From NCBI GenBank assembly GCA_900314905.1, contig OMXA01000003.1:30015-94014 (forward strand): a stretch of DNA of 64,000 nucleotides, read 5' to 3'. A program made the translations under genes and the position numbers. The DNA comes from an uncultured Erysipelotrichaceae bacterium (lineage in GTDB: Bacteria; Bacillota_I; Bacilli_A; Erysipelotrichales; Erysipelotrichaceae). Under the pieces are notes generated by a model. That model ran no database searches and was not told the origin of the DNA. It saw only the letters and a list, made by a program, of their open reading frames with translations. Shown here one piece after another: positions 33,975 through 42,663 of this stretch (positions are counted from its first letter, which is position 1; each line of letters starts with the position of its first letter).

Positions 33975-34916
33975 ATGAAGAAGAGCGGTCTGAAAGACAT
34001 GAAGAAAGAAAATCTCACGATGATCGTGAGACTTGTTCAGGAAAATCCAGGGATTTCCCGGATTTCACTTGCCCAGAAGACCGGACTTTCCGCCAGCACT
34101 GTCACTTCCCTGGTTTCGCATCTGCTGGAGCAGAACGTGCTGATTGAAAACGGCACGATCAGCACCGGCGGCCGGAGTCAGCGCTGTCTGGAGATCAATC
34201 CGGACTTCGGCATGATTGCCATATTCGAGATCTCCCGCCGGAGCATCTGGTTCAGCACGTTCGATCTTTCGATTTCTCTGAAATCGCAGAAGAAGCTGAT
34301 GGACCGCTGGCATTCCGGCAATGATCTATCGGAGCTCATCCGGCAGGCGCTGAAGGGGTCCAGGGTGCTGGGCATCGGTCTTCTGTTCCAGGATGATATG
34401 AAGGAAAGCGACTTCAACGTCATGATGGATGCAGGCGGATATGCGCCCCAGATGAAGCTCTCTGATGCATTGCGCATGTATCTGAAGGTGCCGGTGATTG
34501 AAGACTACTCCATGCATTACACCGTGACCAGAGCATTAGCAGAAGAGGAAACTGCTTCGTGCTGTGCCCAGATCAGACTCGGGACCGAAGTGGCCGCCAG
34601 CATCACCGCGGATGAGCAGACCATTGAGATTCTGCCGTCGTTCTGCCGCTCCTTCCTGCCGGAAGATGCCGACACCGCTGCCGAGAAAGACGGACTCGAA
34701 GGATTGATGATGTCTCTCTGCATGATGTTTCCGCTGGCCTGCATCTTCATCTCTTCCGATTCCGGAAGGCAGAAGTTCAATGCGGGAGAGTTGGAAAACG
34801 ATCTTTTCAGCAAGCTTGAGAACGATCGGCCGAAAGTCATTTTCGTGGATTCCCGTACTTCGTCAGACCATGAAGGGATGGCCCGATGGGTACGCAATGA
34901 ACTGAAGTTTTCCTGA
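33975..34916 (+). CDS. ROK family transcriptional repressor
   Basis: This 313-residue protein has an N-terminal winged helix (ISRISLAQKTGLSASTVTSL, wing GTISTGGRSQRC) followed by a degenerate ROK domain without the DxGGT kinase motif, the usual form of NagC/XylR-type repressors. It should bind inverted repeats such as those at 32483 and 33944 and release them when a sugar or sugar phosphate binds. The ATG at 33975 was preferred because upstream in-frame ATG 33924 precedes the −10. The ribosome binding site is weak (AGAGAAAG), which would keep the level low. It sits between the FAD enzyme and the carrier. Confidence 0.85.
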   Translation: MKKSGLKDMKKENLTMIVRLVQENPGISRISLAQKTGLSASTVTSLVSHLLEQNVLIENGTISTGGRSQRCLEINPDFGMIAIFEISRRSIWFSTFDLSISLKSQKKLMDRWHSGNDLSELIRQALKGSRVLGIGLLFQDDMKESDFNVMMDAGGYAPQMKLSDALRMYLKVPVIEDYSMHYTVTRALAEEETASCCAQIRLGTEVAASITADEQTIEILPSFCRSFLPEDADTAAEKDGLEGLMMSLCMMFPLACIFISSDSGRQKFNAGELENDLFSKLENDRPKVIFVDSRTSSDHEGMARWVRNELKFS

Positions 34917-34982
34917 TCCGGAGCCTCCGGTAAGCCATACCGTGTTCGATAAAAAAGGGGTTATCTGAAAGGAGATTAAACT

Positions 34983-36293
34983 ATGGCACAAGGGATTCTG
35001 ATCATCATCGCATTTGTGATCATCGCAGCTCTCATGATCACAAAGAAGATGCCGACCTTGCTGGCGCTTCCGCTGCTGGCGGTCATCATCTGCATCATCG
35101 CAGGCGTTCCGGCAGTCGGAAAAGACGCTGACGGAAACGCAATCGGCTGGCTGCAGACCGTTCTTGAAGCAGGAACCGTCCGCATGGGCGCAGCAATCAT
35201 GGCCGTCATCTTCGGTGCATGGCTTGCTCAGCTGATGAACAAGACGGGCGTTACTGAGAACATCATCAAGCGCAGCGCAGAGCTGGGCGGAGACAAGCCG
35301 TTCGTCGTCACGATCATCATGGTCGCAGTGGTCGCAATTCTGTTCACGACATTGAGCGGACTGGGCGCAATCATCATGACCGGGTCCATCGTTCTGCCGA
35401 TTCTGATTTCGATCGGCGTTCCGGCAATGAGCGCGGCTGCGATCTATATGATGGCCTTCACGACCGGACTTACGATCAACATCGCTCAGTGGCAGAACTA
35501 TGCAAACATCTTCAGCCTCGATATTTCAGAGATCCAGTCCTTCGAGACGACGATGATGATTCTGACCGCAATTGCGACCCTCGTTCTGATCATCGTTGAA
35601 TTCAAGCGCAATGGCATCAAGTTCGCATTCTCTGCACCGGCAGAAGACAAGAAGCCGGCAGCCGGGGAGAAGAGTCTGACGGGTGCCCGCGGTTTCCTTG
35701 CCATGATCACGCCGCTGATTCCGATCGTCCTCGTCGCGTTCTTCAAGATTCCGGTCTGCCCGTCCTTCATGGTCGGCATTCTCTGGATCCTGATCTTCAC
35801 CAGCAAGTCCTGGGACAAGGCAATGAATCTGCTCGTGAAGTCCGGCTATGACGGCGTCACGGATGCAGGCCCTGCAGTTCTGCTCATGATCGGCATCGGC
35901 ATTCTGTTCCTTGCGGTTACCAACGCAAACGTCAAGACTGTTCTCGATCCGTTCCTGCTCAAGGTCACTCCGACCTCAAGAGCCGGCTTCATCATCTTCT
36001 TCTCGCTGCTTGCTCCGCTGGCACTGTACCGCGGCCCGATGAACCTGTTCGGACTTGGCTCCGGCATCGCTGCATTGATCATCGGTCTTGGCACGCTGCA
36101 GCCGCAGGCAGTCATGGGAGCCTTCCTCTCTGCAGAGCGCATTCAGGCATGCGGCGATCCGACCAATACCCAGAACGTCTGGACCGCGAACTTCTGCGAA
36201 GTGGATGTCAATGCCCTGACGAAGAAACTGCTGCCGTATCTCTGGGTAGTTGCAGTCATCGGTGTCATCATTTCCGGTGTTCGTTTCTTCTGA
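34983..36293 (+). CDS. Ion-transporter-superfamily carrier (GntP/CitMHS/DcuC-like)
   Basis: The 436-residue protein has about eleven to twelve hydrophobic segments, with paired glycine-rich re-entrant-type segments LSGLGAIIMTGSIVLPILIS and a second half containing GPMNLFGLGSGIAALIIGLG. The internal repeat organisation is that of the ion transporter superfamily, whose members carry gluconate, citrate or C4-dicarboxylates with protons or sodium. Genes next to hydantoinase A proteins often belong to this group. A full AAAGGAG lies before the ATG. The ligand is probably an organic acid (inference). Confidence 0.75.
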   Translation: MAQGILIIIAFVIIAALMITKKMPTLLALPLLAVIICIIAGVPAVGKDADGNAIGWLQTVLEAGTVRMGAAIMAVIFGAWLAQLMNKTGVTENIIKRSAELGGDKPFVVTIIMVAVVAILFTTLSGLGAIIMTGSIVLPILISIGVPAMSAAAIYMMAFTTGLTINIAQWQNYANIFSLDISEIQSFETTMMILTAIATLVLIIVEFKRNGIKFAFSAPAEDKKPAAGEKSLTGARGFLAMITPLIPIVLVAFFKIPVCPSFMVGILWILIFTSKSWDKAMNLLVKSGYDGVTDAGPAVLLMIGIGILFLAVTNANVKTVLDPFLLKVTPTSRAGFIIFFSLLAPLALYRGPMNLFGLGSGIAALIIGLGTLQPQAVMGAFLSAERIQACGDPTNTQNVWTANFCEVDVNALTKKLLPYLWVVAVIGVIISGVRFF

Positions 36294-36317
36294 GTTTCTC
36301 AAGCATATTCAGCAGAC

Positions 36318-36354
36318 TCGGCGCCTTTCTGAACAAGGGAGGCGCCTCATTTTT
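36318..36354 (+). terminator. Terminator/attenuator between carrier and hydantoinase genes
   Basis: GGCGCC-TT pairs with AA-GGCGCC-type arms (36320–36327 with 36335–36346, one bulge), followed by TCATTTTT. The downstream gene has no obvious promoter of its own, so read-through or attenuation is likely. Confidence 0.65.
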
Positions 36355-36377
36355 CCAATCAAGTACGGAGGCAGGCA

Positions 36378-38519
36378 ATGAAGGTAAGAATCGGCATCGA
36401 TGTCGGCGGCACATTCACGGATGCAGTCGCCATCGACAATGACACATTTGAACTGATCGGGTATGTCAAGACCCCGACCACGCATCGGGCGAAGGAAGGC
36501 GTCGCAGCGGGCATCATCGAAGTGCTGCACAAGATCATGGAGGAATATCATATTTCTCCTGATGACGTTTCCTTCATCGCTCACGGCACCACGCAGGCAA
36601 CCAATGCCCTGCTGGAAGGAGATGTCGCCAAGGTCGGCATCATCACTCTCGGCAGCGGTCTGGAGGGCTCCAAGGCAAAGGCAGATACGGCGATCGGCAA
36701 TATCGAGCTTGCCCCGGGTAAATTTCTTGAAACGGAGAATGCCTATATTGACTGCTCTTCAGGCAGTCTCGAGGAAGATATCAAGGGTGCGATCGATGCG
36801 CTGAAAGAAAAGGGCTGTCAGTCCTTCGTGGCTGCCGAAGCCTTCTCTGTCGATGATCCTTCCAATGAGAATCTCGTCGTGAAGCTATGCACGGATCAGG
36901 GCCTTCCGGCAACCGCAACCAACGATATCTCCAAGCTCTACGGCCTGAAGATCCGCACCCGCACGGCGGTGATCAACGCTTCCATCATGCCGAAGATGCT
37001 GGAAACCGCAGCCATGACTGATCAGTCCATCAGGAAAGCAGGCATCAAGGCACCGCTGATGATCATGCGCTGCGATGGCGGCGTCATGACCGTCGATGAA
37101 GTCCGCAGCCGTCCGATTCTGACGATTCTCTCCGGACCTGCTGCCGGGGTTGCCGGAGCTCTGATGTATGAGAAGCTTACCGATGGAATCTTCTTCGAAG
37201 TCGGCGGAACTTCCACGGATATTTCCTGCGTCAAGGATGGCAAAGTCATGATCCGCTATGCGGAAGTCGGCGGCTTCAAGACCTATCTGAACTCACTTGA
37301 TGTGCATACGGTCGGCATCGGCGGCGGCTCGATGATCGAGCTGAAAGACGGCAAGGCAGTCGATACCGGACCGAGATCTGCTCATATTGCGGACCTCGAT
37401 TATGAAGTCTATGCAAAGCCGGAAGAGATCAGAGATCCGAAGCTCGTGAGCATTCGTCCGATGGCAGGCGATCCGGAATATGCAATGATCGAATGCGCAG
37501 ATGGAAAGAAGTATGCCCTGACCCTGTCCGGTGCCGCCAATATCGCCGGCTATGTGAAGCCGGAAGATTATGCCTACGGCAATCCGGAAGCAGCGAAGAA
37601 GGCATGGAAACCGCTGGCTGACAATATGGGCGTCAGCGTGGAAGCGGCAGCGAAAGCAGTCCTCGGCTTTGCGGCTGCCAAGAACTCCAAAGTCGCAGCG
37701 GAACTCATGAAGATGTATGAGATGGATCCCCGGACGACGATCTTCGTCGGCGGCGGCGGAGGCGCTGCTTCCGTGGTTCCGCACCTTGCTGAGACGATGG
37801 GACATCGTCACCGCATTGCCCGCAATGCGCCGGTTATCTCCACGATCGGCGTCGCGCTGGCAATGGTCCGCGATATGGTCGAACGTTCCGTGACCAACCC
37901 GACCCAGGACGACATCATTGCGGTCCGCAGAGAAGCAGAACAGGCTGCGATCCAGAACGGAGCTGCTTTGGGCACGATCGAGATTCAGGTAGAGGTCGAT
38001 ACGCAGCGCAACATCGTCCGGGCAATCGCTACCGGTGCTACGGAAATGCGGTCTCATGATCGCCTGAAGAAAGAACTCAGTGAAGCCGAACTGATTCAGG
38101 AAGCAGCTTCCAATCTGGCGATGAATCCTTCTGAGCTGAAGATTGAAGCCCGTACTGGAGGCATGGCTGCTGTCACGGCAGAGAAAGTAGAGAAGAAACT
38201 CTTCTTCCGCAAGAAGACGCATCCGCTGCGCCTGATTGACAGCGAGGGCGTCATCCGCCTGCAGAAGAGCAATGCCACGGTTCGTCAGAGCAGTCTTTCC
38301 GCCTGGAAGAAAGACGTGAACTGGATGCTGGAAGAACTGACGGAATACAACGACGGCGGCTCCAGTCTCCCGAATCTGTATCTCATCGTCGGCAGAAGAA
38401 TCGTCGATCTCTCGGGCATGCAGAAACCAGAACAGGTGATTTCGCTTGCCCAGGTCGAACTGGAAGGCCTTCCCGATTCCGAGCCGCTGATCGTGATCGG
38501 CACGAAACGCGTGGAATAG
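36378..38519 (+). CDS. Hydantoinase/oxoprolinase A subunit family protein
   Basis: This 713-residue ATPase-fold protein starts RIGIDVGGTFTDAVAIDNDT (phosphate 1 loop), has FIAHGTTQATNALLEG, ILSGPAAGVAGALMYE, EVGGTSTDISCVKDG (phosphate 2) and VGGGGGAASVVPHL near residue 458. These are the marks of HyuA/oxoprolinase, which open hydantoins or 5-oxoproline using ATP. No HyuB partner is adjacent, and the C-terminal third (residues about 550–713) differs from classical HyuA. The ATG follows ACGGAGG. Together with the carrier it suggests uptake and hydrolysis of a cyclic amide (inference). Confidence 0.85.
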   Translation: MKVRIGIDVGGTFTDAVAIDNDTFELIGYVKTPTTHRAKEGVAAGIIEVLHKIMEEYHISPDDVSFIAHGTTQATNALLEGDVAKVGIITLGSGLEGSKAKADTAIGNIELAPGKFLETENAYIDCSSGSLEEDIKGAIDALKEKGCQSFVAAEAFSVDDPSNENLVVKLCTDQGLPATATNDISKLYGLKIRTRTAVINASIMPKMLETAAMTDQSIRKAGIKAPLMIMRCDGGVMTVDEVRSRPILTILSGPAAGVAGALMYEKLTDGIFFEVGGTSTDISCVKDGKVMIRYAEVGGFKTYLNSLDVHTVGIGGGSMIELKDGKAVDTGPRSAHIADLDYEVYAKPEEIRDPKLVSIRPMAGDPEYAMIECADGKKYALTLSGAANIAGYVKPEDYAYGNPEAAKKAWKPLADNMGVSVEAAAKAVLGFAAAKNSKVAAELMKMYEMDPRTTIFVGGGGGAASVVPHLAETMGHRHRIARNAPVISTIGVALAMVRDMVERSVTNPTQDDIIAVRREAEQAAIQNGAALGTIEIQVEVDTQRNIVRAIATGATEMRSHDRLKKELSEAELIQEAASNLAMNPSELKIEARTGGMAAVTAEKVEKKLFFRKKTHPLRLIDSEGVIRLQKSNATVRQSSLSAWKKDVNWMLEELTEYNDGGSSLPNLYLIVGRRIVDLSGMQKPEQVISLAQVELEGLPDSEPLIVIGTKRVE

Positions 38520-38522
38520 CCC

Positions 38523-39101
38523 ATGGGAGAGAAGAAACGGAAGTCAGATCATTTTCCGTTCCCGGATCATGATCTTGCCCTGAAAGAACTCTCTTATGAT
38601 CCATGCTATTCCAGGATTCCGGCTGAGGATCGCAAGCCGATTACCGAAAAAGCCTGGGCAAGAGGAGAAGCAGCTGCCCGTGAAACCTTTCAGCAGTTTC
38701 ATGGCAGCTATGATTTCTTTGCGATCTGCAGAGAAAGCGGACTGACTCTGAAAGAAAAGAACATTGATTTCGTATCCGGAAACCAGCGCTATTTCAGCGA
38801 CTATATCTCCGGAAAGAAAGAAGTCAATCTGTATCTGAAGTCCATCGCGCTATGGGCAGAGGAGAATTCCCTCGATCTGAAATCTGCCGAGAATCTGATT
38901 CTCAGCCATGAGTACTATCATTTTCTGGAATGGACTGAACTTGGTCTTACCTCCCGTCTCTATCAGGTGCCCATGATCCAGCTGGGAAAGCTGAAGCTCG
39001 GCCATACCGGCATCCGCGCCCTGAGTGAGATCGGCGCTCATGCCTTTGCACGAACTTACCGTGACCTTTCTGCGGCAAGAGAGAAATCGAAGACCGATTG
39101 A
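38523..39101 (+). CDS. Hypothetical protein with HEYYH zinc-protease-like motif
   Basis: The 192-residue protein is soluble, with a charged N-terminus and a helical C-terminal half. HEYYH at residues 129–133 fits the HExxH zinc signature, and Glu169 in ALSEIGAHAFA is a candidate third ligand 36 residues later, as in gluzincin or ImmA-like folds. It starts three bases after the hydantoinase gene, so it is cotranscribed. No family could be named; an unrecognised metallopeptidase or a structural relic are both possible. Confidence 0.6.
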   Translation: MGEKKRKSDHFPFPDHDLALKELSYDPCYSRIPAEDRKPITEKAWARGEAAARETFQQFHGSYDFFAICRESGLTLKEKNIDFVSGNQRYFSDYISGKKEVNLYLKSIALWAEENSLDLKSAENLILSHEYYHFLEWTELGLTSRLYQVPMIQLGKLKLGHTGIRALSEIGAHAFARTYRDLSAAREKSKTD

Positions 39102-39107
39102 AGCAGG

Positions 39108-39142
39108 GCTGCAGCAGACACAATACTGCTGCAGCTTTTTTT
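39108..39142 (+). terminator. Intrinsic terminator after the HEYYH gene
   Basis: GCTGCAGCAG pairs with CTGCTGCAGC around an eight-base loop and is followed by seven T residues. Confidence 0.9.
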
Positions 39143-39246
39143 GCGCCATCTCTGGATCGCAGAACGTGCTCTATGGGGTCGGTGAACAATCCTGAAAAAG
39201 CTGAAATGAGCACATCCATGATCCTGCAGATGTTCTGATTCTTTTT

Positions 39247-39260
39247 CCCTGCATGCAGGG
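39247..39260. repeat. Perfect 14-bp palindrome upstream of the EAL gene
   Basis: CCCTGCATGCAGGG is a perfect palindrome 78 bases before the GTG start of the EAL gene, followed by a partial repeat GCATGCCTGCA. It may be an operator; no matching second site was seen. Confidence 0.4.
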
Positions 39261-39338
39261 AAGCATGCCTGCAATTCTGCGTGTTCCTGTGATATCATGA
39301 TCTGGGGTAGAAAAGGGGTATAGCAAGGAGTCTTCTCA

Positions 39339-41219
39339 GTGCTTGATATATATCATTTTTTTATTACGGTCGATGTCTGCACGTGCATTTTCTGCATCTT
39401 TCTTCTGCTGATGATCTACAGCCGGGAGAATCTGCATATCCGAAAGGCCAGGCTTTTCAGTCTGCTTGTCCTGTTCATGCTCGCTGCTTCCTTTTCCGAG
39501 CTGTTCGTGATCGCAGCTCCAGAGACATCACCTCTGACCTTTTCCGCAGCCTTTTCTCGCCTGCTGCGGCTGACCTGTCCGTCTGTCTTTCTGCTTTATC
39601 TCCTGGAACTTGCCGGAGAACTCAGAGCAATGCGGACCAGGCAGAAAGTGCTGCTCAGCATTCCGGAGATCTTCCTCTTCGGATCGGTGATTTTCCAGAC
39701 AATTCAGCAGCAGAGGATTTCCGCTCTGGGATGGGCAGACAGGTTCATCGTCGGGTTCTATTGCGCATGCCTGTTCTTTTTCCTTTTGAAACATCATGAT
39801 TCTTTTCAGAAGAAGGACTATCATGGCCTTCTGACGCTGACGATCGGCATGACCGTCGGAGCAGTGTCCGGCAGGCACCTGTTGATCCTGCAGATGGCAA
39901 TCGTGTTTCAGATCCTTTCCTGTCTCTATTGTTTCTTCACGATCGAAGATGATTCGAGATTCCGTGATACGGAAACCGGCCTGCTCAGCCGATATGCTCT
40001 GCTGCGCTTTGTCAGACCATTCTATGACGCCTCGTACCATACCTGGATTATCGCCCTGGATATCCGCAACAGCAGCTATTATCAGATGACTCTCGGCAGT
40101 ACCGTCATGGCGGGGATTCTCCATGAGATGGGCAGCTGGCTGCACAGCTTTTCCAGAGACGGGCTCCGGTGCTTCCGCTCGGAACAGGGCCAGTTCATCA
40201 TCGTGATGCCGGCCGAAACCAGAGAAAATGCAGAAGCCTTTGCAGAAAAAATCAGAAAGAAGTTAGAAGGCACCTGGATCTATGAGACCGCAATCGTCGC
40301 CGTGACTGCTTCGGTCCGGATGGCCTGCATCCCGGACCAGATCCGCGATGAAAAGCAGCTTCTGCTGTTCATGAGCACGATCGCTCAGCAGGTGATCAGC
40401 AGCGATAATCCGGTCATGTTCACGGATTTGCTGAAGCAGCAGGAACGTCAGCTCGAAGTCGAGCAGGCCCTGCAGAGAGGAATCAGCAGAAAAAGCTTCA
40501 GGGTCTACTATCAGCCGATCTATGATGCCCGGACTGGCCGGTTCCGTTCCGCGGAAGCACTTGTGCGTCTCCATGATGAGAAGCTTGGCAGCATTTCTCC
40601 GGAAGAATTCATCCGGGTGGCAGAGCAGACCGGTCTCATCCATTCGATCGGGGAGATGGTATTCGAGGAAGTATGCCGGTTTCTTTCGGAAAGCGATGTG
40701 CTTGAAAGGGGAATCCGCTTCATTGAAGTCAACCTGTCCACCGTTCAGTGCATGGATGATCATCTGGCCGAAACCTTCCGTGCCATCCTGGACCGCTATC
40801 ATGTCGACCCGCATCGCATCAATCTGGAAATCACCGAGTCGGCAGTCATCTTCAATGAGTCCGTCATGGTCAACTCGATCCGCAAGCTCCAGCAGGAAGG
40901 CTTCTCGTTCTCTCTGGATGATTTCGGCACCGGCAATGCCAGCTATTCATATATCGCCAAGTATCCGTTCCGTCTCATCAAGATCGACAAGAGCTTTCTC
41001 TGGGAATCGGAGAAAGATCCGGTCCGCAATGTCATCTTCCTGAACATGCTGTCGCTGATCCGGGGTCTGGAACGCCGTTCTGTCGCAGAAGGCGTGGAGA
41101 CCGAGAAGCAGAAGCAGATGCTGATTCAGAGAGGAACGGATTATCTGCAGGGCTACTATTTCTCAAAGCCCCTGCCGGAAGATCAGTTCCTTGAGTATCT
41201 TGCCCTCAGCAACTCCTGA
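39339..41219 (+). CDS. Membrane-anchored EAL-domain c-di-GMP phosphodiesterase with degenerate GGDEF
   Basis: This 626-residue protein begins with about seven membrane segments (residues 1–205), then a GGDEF-like domain whose active motif is lost (SEQGQFIIV in place of GGDEF), then a complete EAL domain. Catalytic residues are present: EALVRL, the asparagine in EVNLS, NLEITES, DDFGTG, KIDKSF, AEGVE and QGYYFSKP. It should hydrolyse c-di-GMP to pGpG, with the degenerate domain possibly acting as a nucleotide sensor. The start is GTG at 39339 with AAGGAG eight bases upstream. A sensory N-terminus is probable. Confidence 0.88.
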   Translation: MLDIYHFFITVDVCTCIFCIFLLLMIYSRENLHIRKARLFSLLVLFMLAASFSELFVIAAPETSPLTFSAAFSRLLRLTCPSVFLLYLLELAGELRAMRTRQKVLLSIPEIFLFGSVIFQTIQQQRISALGWADRFIVGFYCACLFFFLLKHHDSFQKKDYHGLLTLTIGMTVGAVSGRHLLILQMAIVFQILSCLYCFFTIEDDSRFRDTETGLLSRYALLRFVRPFYDASYHTWIIALDIRNSSYYQMTLGSTVMAGILHEMGSWLHSFSRDGLRCFRSEQGQFIIVMPAETRENAEAFAEKIRKKLEGTWIYETAIVAVTASVRMACIPDQIRDEKQLLLFMSTIAQQVISSDNPVMFTDLLKQQERQLEVEQALQRGISRKSFRVYYQPIYDARTGRFRSAEALVRLHDEKLGSISPEEFIRVAEQTGLIHSIGEMVFEEVCRFLSESDVLERGIRFIEVNLSTVQCMDDHLAETFRAILDRYHVDPHRINLEITESAVIFNESVMVNSIRKLQQEGFSFSLDDFGTGNASYSYIAKYPFRLIKIDKSFLWESEKDPVRNVIFLNMLSLIRGLERRSVAEGVETEKQKQMLIQRGTDYLQGYYFSKPLPEDQFLEYLALSNS

Positions 41220-41249
41220 TTTCTCTGGTTTCCAAACACCGCATCGTCG

Positions 41250-41261
41250 TAGAATTAGAAT
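41250..41261 (+). promoter_or_regulatory. Tandem TAGAAT −10 candidates directly before the MATE gene
   Basis: TAGAAT at 41250–41255 is followed by a second TAGAAT at 41256–41261, two bases before the ATG. No ribosome binding site is present, and a start about seven bases after the first would fall on or next to the ATG. The −35 (TTTCCA at 41229) is spaced 15 bases. Confidence 0.4.
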
Positions 41262-41262
41262 C

Positions 41263-42594
41263 ATGTTCACAGACACTCAGCTGCGAAAACTGATCTTTCC
41301 TCTGATGGTGGAACAGGTGCTGGTGATGCTGGTCGGCATGCTGGATACCGTCATGGTCTCTTCAGCTGGCGAAGCAGCCATCTCCGGCGTTTCGATCGTC
41401 AACGAAGTCAACTGGCTCGTGATTGCAGTCATGGATGCCCTGGCGGCCGGCGGCTCGGTCGTCACCTCTCAGTATCTTGGATATGGCAATAGAGAGGAGA
41501 CAGATCTTTCGGCATCCCAGCTGATCATGATCTCGATTCTGATTCCGCTGATCCTCGGGGCAGTCTGCTTCTTCTCTGCCCGGAACATCCTGACGCTGCT
41601 CTATGCCCGCATCAGTCCGGAAGTCATGGATGCCGGTGTGACCTACTTCCGCATCACTGCTTTATCATTTCCGTTTCTCGGCATGTATAACAGCTGCTGC
41701 GCGCTGTATCGCTCCATGAGCAGGACAAAGTCCATCATGAATACGTCGATCCTGATGAATGTCATCAATGTGGCAGGCAATTATTTCGGCGTCTATGTGC
41801 TGCACCTTGGCGTGGCGGGTGTTGCCTGGCCGACCCTGGTCTCACGGGCAGTTGCTGCCATGATCATGTTCCGTCTCTGCTTCGATCCGGAAAACGAGCT
41901 ATGCATCCGCTGGAAACAGATCTTCATGGCAGATCGTCCGACGATCCGCAGAATCATGTCCATGGCGGTTCCGAATGCCGTGGAATCCGGCCTCTTCCAG
42001 ATGGGACGGATCATCGTCACGATCTTCGTGAGTACCTACGGAACTTCAGAAATTGCCGCAAATGCGGTCGCAAACGGACTCGGCAATCTCTGCTATATCG
42101 CTGATAATGCCCTGGGGCTGGCGATCATGACCGCGGTCGGCCAATGCGTCGGCGCCGGCCGCTATGAGGAAGCAGAATTCTACGGAAGAAAGCTCGTGAA
42201 GATTGCCTGGATTGCTGAAATTCTGGAGTGCGGCCTCTGCTGGATCTCTCTGCCGCTGCTGATGCAGATGTATGAGATGAACCCGGAAACCACCGCCATA
42301 GTACAGAGGATCATGATTCTGTGCTTTGCGGCAACCGCCTTGCTGCATGCGCCTGCTTTCGTATTGCCCAATGCCATCCGGGCAGCTGGCGATGCCAGGT
42401 TCACGATGGCAGTCGGGGTCGGCTCCATGTTCTGTGTCCGGATTGTCGGGGCGTATCTCTTCGGAACGGTGCTTGGCCTGCAAACCCAGGGAATCTGGAT
42501 TGCGATGTACTGCGACTGGATCGTGCGGATCTGTTTCTTCTATGCCAGATGGAGAAGCGGAAAATGGAAGGAATTCCGGGTGGTCGGAAAATAG
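41263..42594 (+). CDS. MATE family multidrug/toxin efflux transporter
   Basis: The 443-residue protein has about twelve membrane segments in two pseudo-symmetric halves, with MATE-type signatures FPLMVEQVLVMLVGMLDTVM at the N-terminus and MAVPNAVESGLFQMGRIIV at the start of the second half. MATE exporters use sodium or proton gradients to expel cationic drugs or metabolites. The ATG at 41263 directly precedes the first hydrophobic helix; an upstream in-frame ATG (41191) is within the EAL gene. No ribosome binding site is seen, so the mRNA may be leaderless. Confidence 0.9.
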   Translation: MFTDTQLRKLIFPLMVEQVLVMLVGMLDTVMVSSAGEAAISGVSIVNEVNWLVIAVMDALAAGGSVVTSQYLGYGNREETDLSASQLIMISILIPLILGAVCFFSARNILTLLYARISPEVMDAGVTYFRITALSFPFLGMYNSCCALYRSMSRTKSIMNTSILMNVINVAGNYFGVYVLHLGVAGVAWPTLVSRAVAAMIMFRLCFDPENELCIRWKQIFMADRPTIRRIMSMAVPNAVESGLFQMGRIIVTIFVSTYGTSEIAANAVANGLGNLCYIADNALGLAIMTAVGQCVGAGRYEEAEFYGRKLVKIAWIAEILECGLCWISLPLLMQMYEMNPETTAIVQRIMILCFAATALLHAPAFVLPNAIRAAGDARFTMAVGVGSMFCVRIVGAYLFGTVLGLQTQGIWIAMYCDWIVRICFFYARWRSGKWKEFRVVGK

Positions 42595-42663
42595 TCCGGG
42601 CAGATTGCAGGACGAATCGCCATTTTTCGGTTAGAGTAAACATACCGAATGGAGGAAACAGAT

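Noticed and set aside
34921-34965. Third ROK operator before the carrier gene
   Set aside because: TTCGATAAAAAA resembles one arm, but no complementary arm lies at the right distance.
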